Shown here: positions 8,556 to 16,343 of the stretch, one piece after another
How the letters are laid out: every line of letters begins with the position of its first letter
How positions within the stretch are numbered: position 1 is the stretch's first letter
NCBI RefSeq assembly: GCF_042657365.1
Contig: NZ_JBHSKT010000002.1
Span: 434,001 to 498,000 of the forward strand
Length of the DNA stretch: 64,000 nucleotides
Direction: 5' to 3'
Source of the DNA: Adhaeribacter_A terreus
GTDB taxonomy: Bacteria > Bacteroidota > Bacteroidia > Cytophagales > Hymenobacteraceae
Translations under genes and position numbers: made by a program
The notes under the pieces: generated by a model
Database searches by the model: none
What the model was told of the DNA's origin: nothing
The model's input: the letters and a program-made list of their open reading frames with translations, nothing else

Positions 8556-9137
8556 ATGATTGTTTTGCAGAATACCGTTATCAGTGATGACGTTCGCGAT
8601 AAATTTTTTGTTTGTAACCTCGAGAAATGCAAAGGCGCCTGCTGCGTGGAAGGCGATCTGGGCGCGCCCTTAGAAGAAGCCGAATTGCAGATCCTGCAGG
8701 ATAATTACGAACAAATTAAGCCGTATTTAAGCCGGAAAGGTCGTGAAGCCATTGAAGAGCAAGGACTTTACATTAAAGATTGGGAAGGTGATTTTTCTAC
8801 CCCAACCATTAAAAACCGCGAGTGTGCTTATGCCATTTACGACGAAAGTCTAACCCTGAAATGTGGCATCGAGCAAGCTTATCTGGATGGTAAAATTTCC
8901 TGGAAAAAACCGATCAGCTGCCACTTATATCCGATCCGGATCACGAAGTACGATGGTTTCGAAGCGCTGAACTATGATAAATGGGGCATTTGCAGCGCCG
9001 CCTGCAGCTTCGGCGAAGAATTAGGGGTTCCGGTGTACAAATTCCTGAAAGAGCCGCTGGTGCGCAAATACGGCGAAAACTGGTACAACGAACTGGATGC
9101 TCTGGTTGAAGAAGAAGCGAAAGCTAAAACGGTATAG
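8556..9137 (+). CDS. DUF3109 family cysteine-rich protein
   Basis: The 193-residue cytoplasmic protein has conserved cysteines spread through the chain (CNLEKCKGACCVEGD at 22-36, ECAYA, CGIEQA, SCHLYPIRI, CSAACSFG), as in the DUF3109 family and related YkgJ-like putative metal-binding proteins. No signal peptide is seen. Metal binding through the CxxxCxxxCC cluster is likely, but the function is unknown. The gene is convergent with the next one across a shared palindromic terminator. Its last codons and stop lie inside a dispersed 34-bp element, so the C-terminal AKTV is probably not ancestral. Confidence 0.85.
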   Translation: MIVLQNTVISDDVRDKFFVCNLEKCKGACCVEGDLGAPLEEAELQILQDNYEQIKPYLSRKGREAIEEQGLYIKDWEGDFSTPTIKNRECAYAIYDESLTLKCGIEQAYLDGKISWKKPISCHLYPIRITKYDGFEALNYDKWGICSAACSFGEELGVPVYKFLKEPLVRKYGENWYNELDALVEEEAKAKTV

Positions 9138-9153
9138 TTTTCAGGCAAAAAGT
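9126..9153 (-). repeat. Dispersed 34-bp element overlapping DUF3109 stop
   Basis: On the minus strand ACTTTTTGCCTG is followed by AAAACTATACCGTTTT. The stop codon TAG at 9135-9137 is within it. Confidence 0.6.
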
Positions 9154-9195
9154 AAAAAAAGTAGCGCAGGGTTTAAACCCTGCGCTACTTTTTTT
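9154..9195. terminator. Bidirectional terminator, 42-bp perfect palindrome
   Basis: The arms are A7 then GTAGCGCAGGGTTT, mirrored exactly, giving a T-run on both strands between two convergent genes. The central part resembles the palindrome at 62595-62632. Confidence 0.85.
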
Positions 9196-9197
9196 TA

Positions 9198-10637
9198 TTA
9201 TTTTTCTGTCGGAATTTCGGCTTTAGCCGGAAGTATTTCTGAAGGAAGTTCTACATGCCACATGCCCACTTCTTTTCTCGTGCCTCGGAAAATCAATAAT
9301 TTATTGCCCAAAACCCCGAAAACATCTTCATTCGTGTTTTTATCTAAAGAAGTAAGCGTGGAGATCTGGTGGTTTTGCGTATTTACGATCTTAACTTCTT
9401 CCGGCGTTTTTATGATCACGGAAAAAGGATTGGAAAAGTGACCCCGGTATCGAAAAATTCCCTGACCAAAGGCTAAAGTTGCTAACCGGTAAGGAGGGAT
9501 CCAGTTCGGAAAAGTATAACTGGTAACTGGAAGCCGATAATTGTTAAAAGTTTCAAGTTTTCCTTCCGGTGAAAGCGTTAAATGAAGCAGATCCTGCGTC
9601 CGGACAGTAGAAAAGCCCATATTTACGTACCCAAAAGTAACAATACCCAGAGCTATGCGTGGAAGCAAATGGGCCATGTACGAAGTGCTTTTGAAGCTTT
9701 CGCCTACTAAATGCCAGCTACCATCTGGCGTATATTGCAGTTTTTCCCACAATACTTTTTGTTTCTGTAAGGCTAACATGCTGCCGGCGTTAGTTCCGGT
9801 TGCGTCTGCCAGACGCTGACCGGTTGGGCTGATGCGGGTAAAGAACATCTGGCCAGGTTTGTTCGGTGAAGTCCTCATTTTATTGAACCAGCGGCCATTT
9901 ATAGCAATTTCCTGATCCGGGCCAAAGCCAATTGCCCCGATCTCGCGTCTGTCTGTGGGTTGATTTAATTTGCTTTGGCCAATAATATTTCCAGTTGTTC
10001 CTGCGAGGCAGTAAATCGTTTGAATAACTTTTCCGGTGCCTGGTTTGGTAGCCGCAATTGCCCAGATATGCGCATTGTTTACCAACAACTGCAAAAACTG
10101 AGCGCCTTTTTCCGGCGATATTTTCTGTTCCCAAAGCACATTTTGCCCTAAATCGATCTTCTGAATTACATACCCTTTCGGTGATTTAGTAGCATACACC
10201 AAGAGAAAAGTGCTGTCGTTATCTGCTTTACTAAGAGTAATTAGTTTAGGTTTTCCATAACCGCGGTAGCTACTTTTCTTGCTGATTATTTCCCCTTCCT
10301 TTCCCAGAATAATGGTGCGAACGGAATCATAACCCACCCGCTGAAATAAGTGGGCCGAATAATGACCGTTTCCTGTGGAAGCTAAAGCAACGTTCCGGCG
10401 ATGAAGTTTCAGGACCGAGGAAGTTGTAGCCAGCGAGCTATCCATTCGGGAATAGTAGAATATGGATTGATTATCTTCTAAACCGCGCTGCCGGTAAAGC
10501 ATACCAGCGTGTTTATCTGAGTTCTGATTTAAACTGAAACGGCCGTTAAATAAAATATCGTCGTAGCCCGCCTCCTGCGAGAATCCGGTGAACCCAACAA
10601 ACAGAGAGGGGAGAAGAAATAATAATCTTTTGAGCAT
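9198..10637 (-). CDS. Secreted protein of unknown function, possible beta-propeller
   Basis: The 479-residue product has a signal peptide (MLKRLLFLLPSLFVGFTGFSQ). The rest is a series of short beta-strand blocks with hydrophobic/Gly turns (TFLLVYATKSPKGYVIQKID, AINGRWFNKM, SWHLVGESF), suggesting a propeller-like fold. It resembles the Bacteroidota secreted family I know as DUF6770, but I cannot confirm that. It has no catalytic motif, lipobox or T9SS domain. It is probably periplasmic or secreted. The gene is monocistronic between its own promoter box and the shared palindromic terminator. Confidence 0.6.
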   Translation of the reverse strand: MLKRLLFLLPSLFVGFTGFSQEAGYDDILFNGRFSLNQNSDKHAGMLYRQRGLEDNQSIFYYSRMDSSLATTSSVLKLHRRNVALASTGNGHYSAHLFQRVGYDSVRTIILGKEGEIISKKSSYRGYGKPKLITLSKADNDSTFLLVYATKSPKGYVIQKIDLGQNVLWEQKISPEKGAQFLQLLVNNAHIWAIAATKPGTGKVIQTIYCLAGTTGNIIGQSKLNQPTDRREIGAIGFGPDQEIAINGRWFNKMRTSPNKPGQMFFTRISPTGQRLADATGTNAGSMLALQKQKVLWEKLQYTPDGSWHLVGESFKSTSYMAHLLPRIALGIVTFGYVNMGFSTVRTQDLLHLTLSPEGKLETFNNYRLPVTSYTFPNWIPPYRLATLAFGQGIFRYRGHFSNPFSVIIKTPEEVKIVNTQNHQISTLTSLDKNTNEDVFGVLGNKLLIFRGTRKEVGMWHVELPSEILPAKAEIPTEK

Positions 10638-10658
10638 TACTTATAGCGAATTGAAATG

Positions 10659-10666
10659 CAAAACTA
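10659..10666 (-). promoter_or_regulatory. Bacteroidota -7 box for the 479-residue secreted protein
   Basis: The minus strand reads TAGTTTTG (TAnnTTTG), 22 bases before the ATG at 10637. No convincing -33 box. Confidence 0.45.
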
Positions 10667-10715
10667 TTAAATTCCTTTGTTATTTAATTTGTCCGGCTAA
10701 TTTTTTCTTAAAACG

Positions 10716-10746
10716 AAAAACCCCGACCAATTTGATCGGGGTTTTT
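10716..10746 (-). terminator. Terminator of the accC transcript
   Basis: A perfect 11-bp stem (AAAAACCCCGA / TCGGGGTTTTT) with a 9-base loop, T-rich on the minus strand, located 24 bases after the accC stop. Confidence 0.85.
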
Positions 10747-10772
10747 CTATGTTAAAACGATACCGTTTTTTA
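10741..10772 (+). repeat. Dispersed 34-bp element touching the accC stop
   Basis: GTTTTTCTATGTTAAAACG followed by ATACCG and a T-run. Its last three bases are the complement of the accC TAA stop, and its first bases are the terminator T-run. Confidence 0.6.
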
Positions 10773-12119
10773 GCCTTTAAGCTGGTTAAAATTCCAGTTG
10801 TCGAGGTAGCTTGTAGTAAAATTACCTGATTTAAAGTTTTCGTCATCCATCATTGCCAGGTGGAAAGGAATGGTGGTTTTTACGCCTTCAACTACAAATT
10901 CGCTTAAAGCACGCTTCATTTTTACGATCGCTTCTTCGCGGGTTTGTGCCACTGAAATAAGCTTTGCGATCATAGAATCGTAGTTTGGCGGAATGGTGTA
11001 ACCTGCGTAAACATGCGTATCTACCCGTATGCCGTGCCCACCAGGAATATGCAGCGTGGTGATTTTGCCCGGGCTTGGACGGAAACCATTGGCTGGATCT
11101 TCGGCATTAATGCGGCATTCAATAGCGCACATTTCCGGGAAATAATTTTTACCTGAAATCGGAATACCAGCTGCCACTTTTATCTGTTCTTTGATAAGGT
11201 CGTAGTTGATAACCTCTTCCGTAACCGGGTGTTCAACCTGAATACGGGTGTTCATTTCCATGAAGTAGAAATCCTTGTTTTTATCAACCAGGAATTCGAT
11301 GGTACCTACGCCTTCGTAACCAATGGATTTTGCACCGGCAACAGCCGCTTTACCCATCGCTTCACGCAGTTTCTCGTCAATGAACGGCGAAGGAGATTCT
11401 TCGATCAGTTTCTGGTGACGGCGCTGAATAGAGCAATCGCGTTCCGATAAGTGGCAGGCCCGACCGTCCTGGTCGCCAACCAGCTGAATTTCGATGTGAC
11501 GTGGCTCTTCTACGAATTTCTCCAGGTACAAACCATCGTTGCCAAAAGCAGCTTTCGATTCGGTTTTGGCATCGTTCCAGGCTTTCTGAAATTCATCGTC
11601 GTTGCGCACAATACGCATACCACGGCCACCACCACCGGCAGTAGCTTTCAGAATAACCGGGTACTTTACTTTATTCGCCAGTTTAATGCCTTGTTCAACC
11701 GAATCTAAAAGCCCTTCGGAACCCGGAATAGTAGGCACGCCGGCTTTTTTCATGGTCGCCTTAGCCGAAGCTTTATCGCCCATGGAATTTATCATGGCCG
11801 GAGAAGCACCAATGAATTTGATACCGTTTTCGTGGCAAATACGGCTGAATTCGGCATTCTCAGAAAGGAAACCATAACCCGGATGGATCGCATCGGCGTT
11901 GGTGATCTCAGCTGCGGCAATCAGGTTCGGGATGTTCAGGTAAGATTGGGAGCTAGGCGCAGGACCGATACAAACCGCTTCGTCCGCAAAGCGAACGTGC
12001 AGGCTTTCTTTATCGGCAGTAGAGTAAACCGCTACCGTTTTAATGCCCATTTCCTTGCATGTCCGGATGATGCGTAACGCAATTTCACCCCGGTTAGCAA
12101 TAAGTATTTTTTTAAACAC
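10770..12119 (-). CDS. accC: Acetyl-CoA carboxylase, biotin carboxylase subunit
   Basis: The 449-residue enzyme carboxylates the biotin of AccB with ATP and bicarbonate, the first half-reaction of malonyl-CoA synthesis. It is full length with all three regions: N-terminal pre-ATP-grasp (MFKKILIANRGEIALRI), ATP-grasp with the glycine-rich loop KATAGGGGRGMRIV, the catalytic signature FMEMNTRIQVEHPVTE and the C-terminal barrel (INAEDPANGFRPSPG). It lies downstream of accB. Transcription probably continues from efp-accB through a 120-base gap containing an inverted repeat. Confidence 0.98.
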   Translation of the reverse strand: MFKKILIANRGEIALRIIRTCKEMGIKTVAVYSTADKESLHVRFADEAVCIGPAPSSQSYLNIPNLIAAAEITNADAIHPGYGFLSENAEFSRICHENGIKFIGASPAMINSMGDKASAKATMKKAGVPTIPGSEGLLDSVEQGIKLANKVKYPVILKATAGGGGRGMRIVRNDDEFQKAWNDAKTESKAAFGNDGLYLEKFVEEPRHIEIQLVGDQDGRACHLSERDCSIQRRHQKLIEESPSPFIDEKLREAMGKAAVAGAKSIGYEGVGTIEFLVDKNKDFYFMEMNTRIQVEHPVTEEVINYDLIKEQIKVAAGIPISGKNYFPEMCAIECRINAEDPANGFRPSPGKITTLHIPGGHGIRVDTHVYAGYTIPPNYDSMIAKLISVAQTREEAIVKMKRALSEFVVEGVKTTIPFHLAMMDDENFKSGNFTTSYLDNWNFNQLKG

Positions 12120-12128
12120 AGTTTTCTT

Positions 12129-12232
12129 AATTAGAAATTAGGAATTAGAAATTAGAAATTAAAGTAAAACGATAGGGTTCTCAGGTTAAAAACTCTTCCA
12201 TTTCTAATTTCTAATTTCTAATTTTTAATTCA
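12129..12232. repeat. Long AT-rich inverted repeat between accB and accC
   Basis: The arm 12129-12162, made of iterated TTAGAAA/AATTAG units, pairs with the arm 12199-12232 made of TTTCTAA units. The loop contains a complete dispersed 34-bp element. The hairpin would form in the accB-accC transcript. Confidence 0.75.
12166..12195 (-). repeat. Dispersed 34-bp element in accB-accC hairpin loop
   Basis: On the minus strand GAGTTTTTAACCTGAG is followed by core CCCTATCG and TTTT. Confidence 0.55.
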
Positions 12233-12240
12233 TTTCAAAA

Positions 12241-12729
12241 TTAGCTCGGATCGATCATGAACAATGCCTGGTCGTATTCAACCGGAGAAGCATTGTCTAC
12301 CATTACTTTCACGATACGTCCTGAAACTTCTGCTTCAATTTCGTTGAAAAGTTTCATCGCTTCGATGATGCAGATTACCTGACCTTTTTTCACCTCGTCG
12401 CCAACGTTTACAAAAGGAGCAGCTTCCGGGCTGGAAGAACGGTAGAAAGTACCGATCATTGGAGCCTTAATTGCCTGGTAGTTACCACCTTCAGCAGCAG
12501 GAGCCGGGGCCGCAGCCTGAGCCGCGGGAGCCTGAGAGGCAGCCGGAGTTGAAACTGGAGCAGGGGCAGCAACTGGAGCATGAGCAGCAGCCGGAGCAGC
12601 TACATAGCTTACCTTCTGGCTAGCATCACGGGTGATGTTGATCTTAAACTCTTCGGTTTCAATGTTTACTTTATTCAAACCTGATTTAGCAATAAAGTCA
12701 ATCAGGTCCTGTAATTCTTTCGCTTTCAT
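12241..12729 (-). CDS. accB: Acetyl-CoA carboxylase biotin carboxyl carrier protein
   Basis: The 162-residue carrier has an N-terminal domain (KELQDLIDFIAKSGLNKV), a long Ala/Pro linker (~44-80) and a biotinyl domain with CIIEAMKLFNEIEAE, where Lys126 takes biotin. I chose the ATG at 12729 because the homologous start is MKAKELQDL. The frame extends upstream to 12786, but that would overlap efp by 41 bases and add a non-homologous leader. It follows efp by 16 bases in the same transcript. Confidence 0.96.
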   Translation of the reverse strand: MKAKELQDLIDFIAKSGLNKVNIETEEFKINITRDASQKVSYVAAPAAAHAPVAAPAPVSTPAASQAPAAQAAAPAPAAEGGNYQAIKAPMIGTFYRSSSPEAAPFVNVGDEVKKGQVICIIEAMKLFNEIEAEVSGRIVKVMVDNASPVEYDQALFMIDPS

Positions 12730-12745
12730 GGGCTGTTTCTTTTCG

Positions 12746-13309
12746 TTATTTAACTCTTTCGGCATAGCTGTATGTCCGGGTGTCAACTTTAATTTTTTCG
12801 TCCTGCTCTATGAACAAAGGTACGTTAATGGTAGCGCCGGTTTCCACAATTGCTTTCTTAGAAGCGTTAGTAGCCGTATCGCCTTTAATGCCTGGCTCGG
12901 TGTAAGTTACTACTAATTCCACAAACGGAGGGATCTCGCAGGTTAACGGTTGCTCGGTTTCGGCGTGGAAAAGGATGGTTACTTCCTGACCGTCTTTCAG
13001 AAGATCGGCAAACGGTACCATTTTCTCGTCTAAAACTACTTGTTCAAAGGTATTATTGTCCATGAACGTGTAGCCCATATCGTCTTTGTAAAGGAACTGG
13101 TGCGGACGTTGCTCTACGCGCGCTGTCGTAACTTTTACGCCGGCGTTAAAGGTATTGTCGATTACTTTACCGGTTTTGATGTTACGCAGTTTGGTGCGAA
13201 CGAAAGCCGGGCCTTTGCCAGGTTTAACGTGCTGGAATTCAGTAATTACGTACAATTCGCCGTTGTATTCCAGGCATAATCCGTTTTTAAAATCAGCTGT
13301 AGTTGCCAT
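12746..13309 (-). CDS. efp: Translation elongation factor P
   Basis: The 187-residue protein has the three-barrel EF-P layout and relieves ribosome stalling at polyproline. The tip loop HVKPGKGPAF puts a lysine (Lys32) at the usual modified position. The KOW-like domain (residues 1-65) and the C-terminal OB domain ending RTYSYAERVK are complete. It is the first gene of an efp-accB-accC group and is separated from fabH by a terminator. Confidence 0.97.
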   Translation of the reverse strand: MATTADFKNGLCLEYNGELYVITEFQHVKPGKGPAFVRTKLRNIKTGKVIDNTFNAGVKVTTARVEQRPHQFLYKDDMGYTFMDNNTFEQVVLDEKMVPFADLLKDGQEVTILFHAETEQPLTCEIPPFVELVVTYTEPGIKGDTATNASKKAIVETGATINVPLFIEQDEKIKVDTRTYSYAERVK

Positions 13310-13324
13310 TGGGTTTTAATTAAA

Positions 13325-13345
13325 AATCAGGCTTTTGGACCTGAT
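13325..13345 (-). other. Short hairpin in the efp leader
   Basis: AATCAGG and CCTGATT face each other 7 bases apart, just upstream of the efp ATG. I do not know if it is regulatory. Confidence 0.35.
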
Positions 13346-13350
13346 TCGTA

Positions 13351-13380
13351 AGTTTTTTACTAAAAATGGTATCGTTTCAG
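13351..13380 (+). repeat. Dispersed 34-bp element upstream of efp
   Basis: AGTTTTTTACTAAAAATGG followed by TATCGTTTCAG. Confidence 0.5.
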
Positions 13381-13392
13381 ACTAAAAAAGTC

Positions 13393-13434
13393 AATCCGGA
13401 AAACCGGCTTCAAAGATAGTCGATTTTCCGGATT
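13393..13434 (-). terminator. Terminator of the pdxA/yceD-fabH transcript
   Basis: A perfect 11-bp stem (AATCCGGAAAA / TTTTCCGGATT) around 20 bases. The minus strand then runs into TTTTTT. It lies 20 bases after the fabH stop. Confidence 0.7.
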
Positions 13435-13453
13435 TATAGATTTTCAAGCTAAA

Positions 13454-14452
13454 TTATTTCGGGTCATAAGCCCATTTTACGTAAAGCGCACCCCACGTAA
13501 AGCCACCGCCAAATGCCGAGATAATTAAATTATCGCCTTTGTGCAGCTGGTTTTCATAATCCCACAAACAAAGCGGAATGGTACCGCTCGTAGTATTGCC
13601 GTATTTCTGAATATTCAACATTACTTTCTCCGGACCAACGTTCATGCGCTGCGCCGTAGCGTCTATAATGCGCTTATTGGCCTGGTGCGGTACTAACCAG
13701 GCTACATCGTCAGCGGTCAGGTTGTTGCGTTCCATAATTTCCGCGGAAACATCAGCCATTCCTTTTACTGCAAATTTGAATACGGTAGTGCCTTCCTGGT
13801 AAACGAAATGTTCTTTAGCAAGCACAGTTTCCATAGTTGCCGGTTTGCGGCTACCGCCAGCTTTCTGATGCAGATATGCAGCTCCGGAGCCATCGGCTTT
13901 CAGAATAGAATCCAGTACGCCATAACCTTCAGTATTTGGTTCCAGCATTACTGCGCCGGCGCCATCACCAAAAATAATGCAGGTTGCGCGGTCGGTATAG
14001 TCAATAATGGAAGACATTTTATCGCCGCCTACAATTACCACTTTCTTGTATTTGCCGGTTTCAATAAACTGGGCGCCGGTTGCCAACGCAAAGATAAAAC
14101 CCGAACAAGCCGCCTGAATATCGTAACCGAACGCATTTTTAGCGCCAATTTCTTCCGTAATTAAGTTAGCCGTTGCCGGGAAAACCATATCCGGCGTGGT
14201 GGTCGCGCAGATCAGCAGGTCAATTTCTTCGGCGGTGGTGTTGGTTTTTTTTAGCAGATCGTTTACGGCTTTTACCGCCATAAAGGATGTGCCTAAACCT
14301 TCGCCTTTCAGAATGTGGCGCTCTTTTATACCGGTGCGTGAGGTGATCCATTCGTCGTTGGTATCTACCATCGTTTCCAGTTCCTTGTTCGTTAAAATGT
14401 AGTCAGGAACGTAACCGCTAACGCCGGTAATGGCAGCCGTAATTTTTGTCAT
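13454..14452 (-). CDS. fabH: Beta-ketoacyl-ACP synthase III
   Basis: The 332-residue thiolase-fold enzyme condenses an acyl-CoA with malonyl-ACP to start fatty-acid synthesis. The catalytic triad is visible: Cys116 in DIQAACSGF, His in VPHQANKRI and Asn in KYGNTTSGT. Full length, normal ATG start. It follows plsX by 35 bases in a cluster that couples fatty-acid initiation and phospholipid acylation. Confidence 0.97.
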   Translation of the reverse strand: MTKITAAITGVSGYVPDYILTNKELETMVDTNDEWITSRTGIKERHILKGEGLGTSFMAVKAVNDLLKKTNTTAEEIDLLICATTTPDMVFPATANLITEEIGAKNAFGYDIQAACSGFIFALATGAQFIETGKYKKVVIVGGDKMSSIIDYTDRATCIIFGDGAGAVMLEPNTEGYGVLDSILKADGSGAAYLHQKAGGSRKPATMETVLAKEHFVYQEGTTVFKFAVKGMADVSAEIMERNNLTADDVAWLVPHQANKRIIDATAQRMNVGPEKVMLNIQKYGNTTSGTIPLCLWDYENQLHKGDNLIISAFGGGFTWGALYVKWAYDPK

Positions 14453-14472
14453 AGTTTTAAAACGGGTACTAT

Positions 14473-14496
14473 GTAAAAAAAGCGCCGTTAAGCGCT
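14473..14496 (-). terminator. Small hairpin at the plsX stop codon
   Basis: AGCGC and GCGCT pair across the plsX TAA, with seven T following on the minus strand. It may attenuate rather than fully terminate before fabH. Confidence 0.5.
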
Positions 14497-15429
14497 GTGA
14501 GTTTTTTTGAATTTTTCAGAAACGTCGGAACTGGCCATCTGGTATGCTTGTTTCAGCATATTGCAAATTGCGCCCGGCGAAGATGCTCCGTGGCCGATAA
14601 TGGCATTGCCGTTTATTCCCAGAATAGGAGTGCCGCCAACTGCTTCATAATCAAGCCGGTCAATAAAAGAGTCGGAGATGTTTTTCTCTTTCAGAATGTC
14701 GTAGAAAGACTCGGCCATTTTCAGAATCACGTTACCGGTGTAACCGTCACAAACGATCACATCGGCTTTGTCGTTGAAAAGGTCGCGGCCTTCAATGTTG
14801 CCAATAAAATTAATATTGGTGTTAGCTTTCAGAAGCTGGTGCGCAGCCTGGGTGGCCATGTTTCCTTTGCCTTCTTCTTCGCCTAAGCTCATTAAGCCTA
14901 CTTTCGGGTTGTCAATTTTCAGAACTTCTTCCGCATAGATTGAGCCGATCTCGCCAAATTGTTCGAGCACTTCTGGTTTGCAGTCGGCATTGGCGCCAAC
15001 ATCTACAATTACACCAATGCCGCCGTTCAATTTAGGGGCAAAGCTGGCAATGCAGGGGCGCATAAAACCTTCTACTGCTTTCACGCTGAAAAGCGCTCCA
15101 ACCAGCATGGCTCCGGTGTTTCCGGCACTGGCAAAAGCGTCAATTTCCTTCGCTTTAAGCATAGCATAGCCTTTGGCAATGCTGGAATCAGGTTTATGGG
15201 TGAGCGCCTTCGTAGGATGCTCACCCATTTCAATTACCTGCGTAGTATGAATAATAGAGATCCTGGAAGAAGAGAATCCGTTTTTTTGCAGTTCGGCCTG
15301 AATCTGAGATTCATCACCAATCAGCACGATTTCAGCTTTTCCGGCCAGCGCTTCCGCTGCCAGTATGGCTCCTTCTACCGTAGCACCAGGGGCGAAATCG
15401 CCTCCCATTGCATCCAGGGCTATCTTCAT
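14488..15429 (-). CDS. plsX: Phosphate acyltransferase PlsX
   Basis: The 313-residue protein makes acyl-phosphate from acyl-ACP for phospholipid synthesis. The family start MKIALDAMGGDFAPG is present, as are GDESQI, ASAGNTGAMLVGAL, VDVGANADCKPE, VCDGYTGNVILK and the C-terminal HGASSPGAI. Complete. It sits between rpmF and fabH, the common bacterial order. Confidence 0.97.
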   Translation of the reverse strand: MKIALDAMGGDFAPGATVEGAILAAEALAGKAEIVLIGDESQIQAELQKNGFSSSRISIIHTTQVIEMGEHPTKALTHKPDSSIAKGYAMLKAKEIDAFASAGNTGAMLVGALFSVKAVEGFMRPCIASFAPKLNGGIGVIVDVGANADCKPEVLEQFGEIGSIYAEEVLKIDNPKVGLMSLGEEEGKGNMATQAAHQLLKANTNINFIGNIEGRDLFNDKADVIVCDGYTGNVILKMAESFYDILKEKNISDSFIDRLDYEAVGGTPILGINGNAIIGHGASSPGAICNMLKQAYQMASSDVSEKFKKTHSA

Positions 15430-15495
15430 GTATGTAGCTTGTGGGTTATTTACACATTCAGTTTAAAACAGCAAGGCTATTTAGCAAAGCTGAAA

Positions 15496-15690
15496 TTAGG
15501 CAACGGAAGTATAATTCTCGATCACCATTTTGCCGTGACGGTACAGGTTACCTTCGCTCACGTAAGCATGGTGAAATAAATGGATTTCTCCGGTTGTAGC
15601 GCAAGTAACAACTGCTTTTGGAGTCAGTTTGTCATGAGTTCTTCTTTTGTCGCGACGGGTTTTGGAGATTTTTCGTTTAGGATGTGCCAT
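15496..15690 (-). CDS. rpmF: 50S ribosomal protein L32 (bL32)
   Basis: The 64-residue basic protein starts MAHPKRKISKTRRDKRRTHD and has the bL32 core. Only one cysteine remains (VVTCATTG), so a four-cysteine zinc site is absent, as in zinc-independent L32 forms. It is preceded by yceD, the usual partner. Confidence 0.97.
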   Translation of the reverse strand: MAHPKRKISKTRRDKRRTHDKLTPKAVVTCATTGEIHLFHHAYVSEGNLYRHGKMVIENYTSVA

Positions 15691-15731
15691 CTTACTTAAA
15701 AACTATTTATTTACTTATTTGGAATTTATTA

Positions 15732-16274
15732 CTATTTAATCTTTTTCAAAGCTGCAAAACGCGGGTCAGCCGGTTCGTCATCATCATCGTCCGAATCGTT
15801 ATCCGGCTCGGTAGAAGAAGTGTAGATCAGGATATCATCATCCGAATCGTCTTCATCTATTTCCTGCTGGAATTCGGGCTTCAGTTTCTTCATTGGAATT
15901 TGCAAACCAATAAAATCGAACAAATGCTGGGCAATATTGAATTTCTGCGCGCCGTGCTTTATCTGCAGAATGTTCTCATCCAGTTCCGCTTCTTCGTCGC
16001 CGTAGCGCACGCGCAGAACCTGCGTAGTGTCTATCGGGTAATCGAATTCGTCCAGGCTCCGGTCGCAGGTTAAGCGCACGGTACCGGTAATATGAAACGT
16101 GAAATTGAGCAATAATTCCGACTTATCAAGCGTAACGTGAGCTTTTAAATTGCCACCGTTCACCAGGTTCTGGTCGAATTGGGCAAAGAAAGCATCGTTC
16201 AGCTCGAAATCATATTCGTGCTGCTTATTGCTTAGTTTGTCAAGACCGATGTCGAATGTATGCAGGGCTTTCAC
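15732..16274 (-). CDS. DUF177/YceD family protein
   Basis: The 180-residue acidic protein belongs to the YceD (DUF177) family, linked to 23S rRNA and ribosome metabolism and almost always next to rpmF. The recognisable core is the HITGTVRLTCDRSLDEFDYPI region (residues ~62-83), with one of the two usual cysteines, followed by an acidic segment. The C-terminus is very Asp-rich (DNDSDDDDDEPADPRF) before a short AALKKIK tail. It is the first gene after the promoter box at 16298-16305. Confidence 0.88.
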   Translation of the reverse strand: MKALHTFDIGLDKLSNKQHEYDFELNDAFFAQFDQNLVNGGNLKAHVTLDKSELLLNFTFHITGTVRLTCDRSLDEFDYPIDTTQVLRVRYGDEEAELDENILQIKHGAQKFNIAQHLFDFIGLQIPMKKLKPEFQQEIDEDDSDDDILIYTSSTEPDNDSDDDDDEPADPRFAALKKIK

Positions 16275-16297
16275 TGTTCAGGATTTATCGCAAGCTG

Positions 16298-16305
16298 CAA
16301 AATTA
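16298..16305 (-). promoter_or_regulatory. Bacteroidota -7 box for yceD-rpmF-plsX-fabH
   Basis: The minus strand reads TAATTTTG (TAnnTTTG), 24 bases before the yceD ATG. The -33 box is not evident. Confidence 0.5.
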
Positions 16306-16343
16306 GCAACTTATTTCCGATATTAAAAATATATTAAACCTTT

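Noticed and set aside
14453..14482. Possible further dispersed-element copy upstream of fabH
   Set aside because: Only the GTTTT end and a T-run remain; too degenerate to count.
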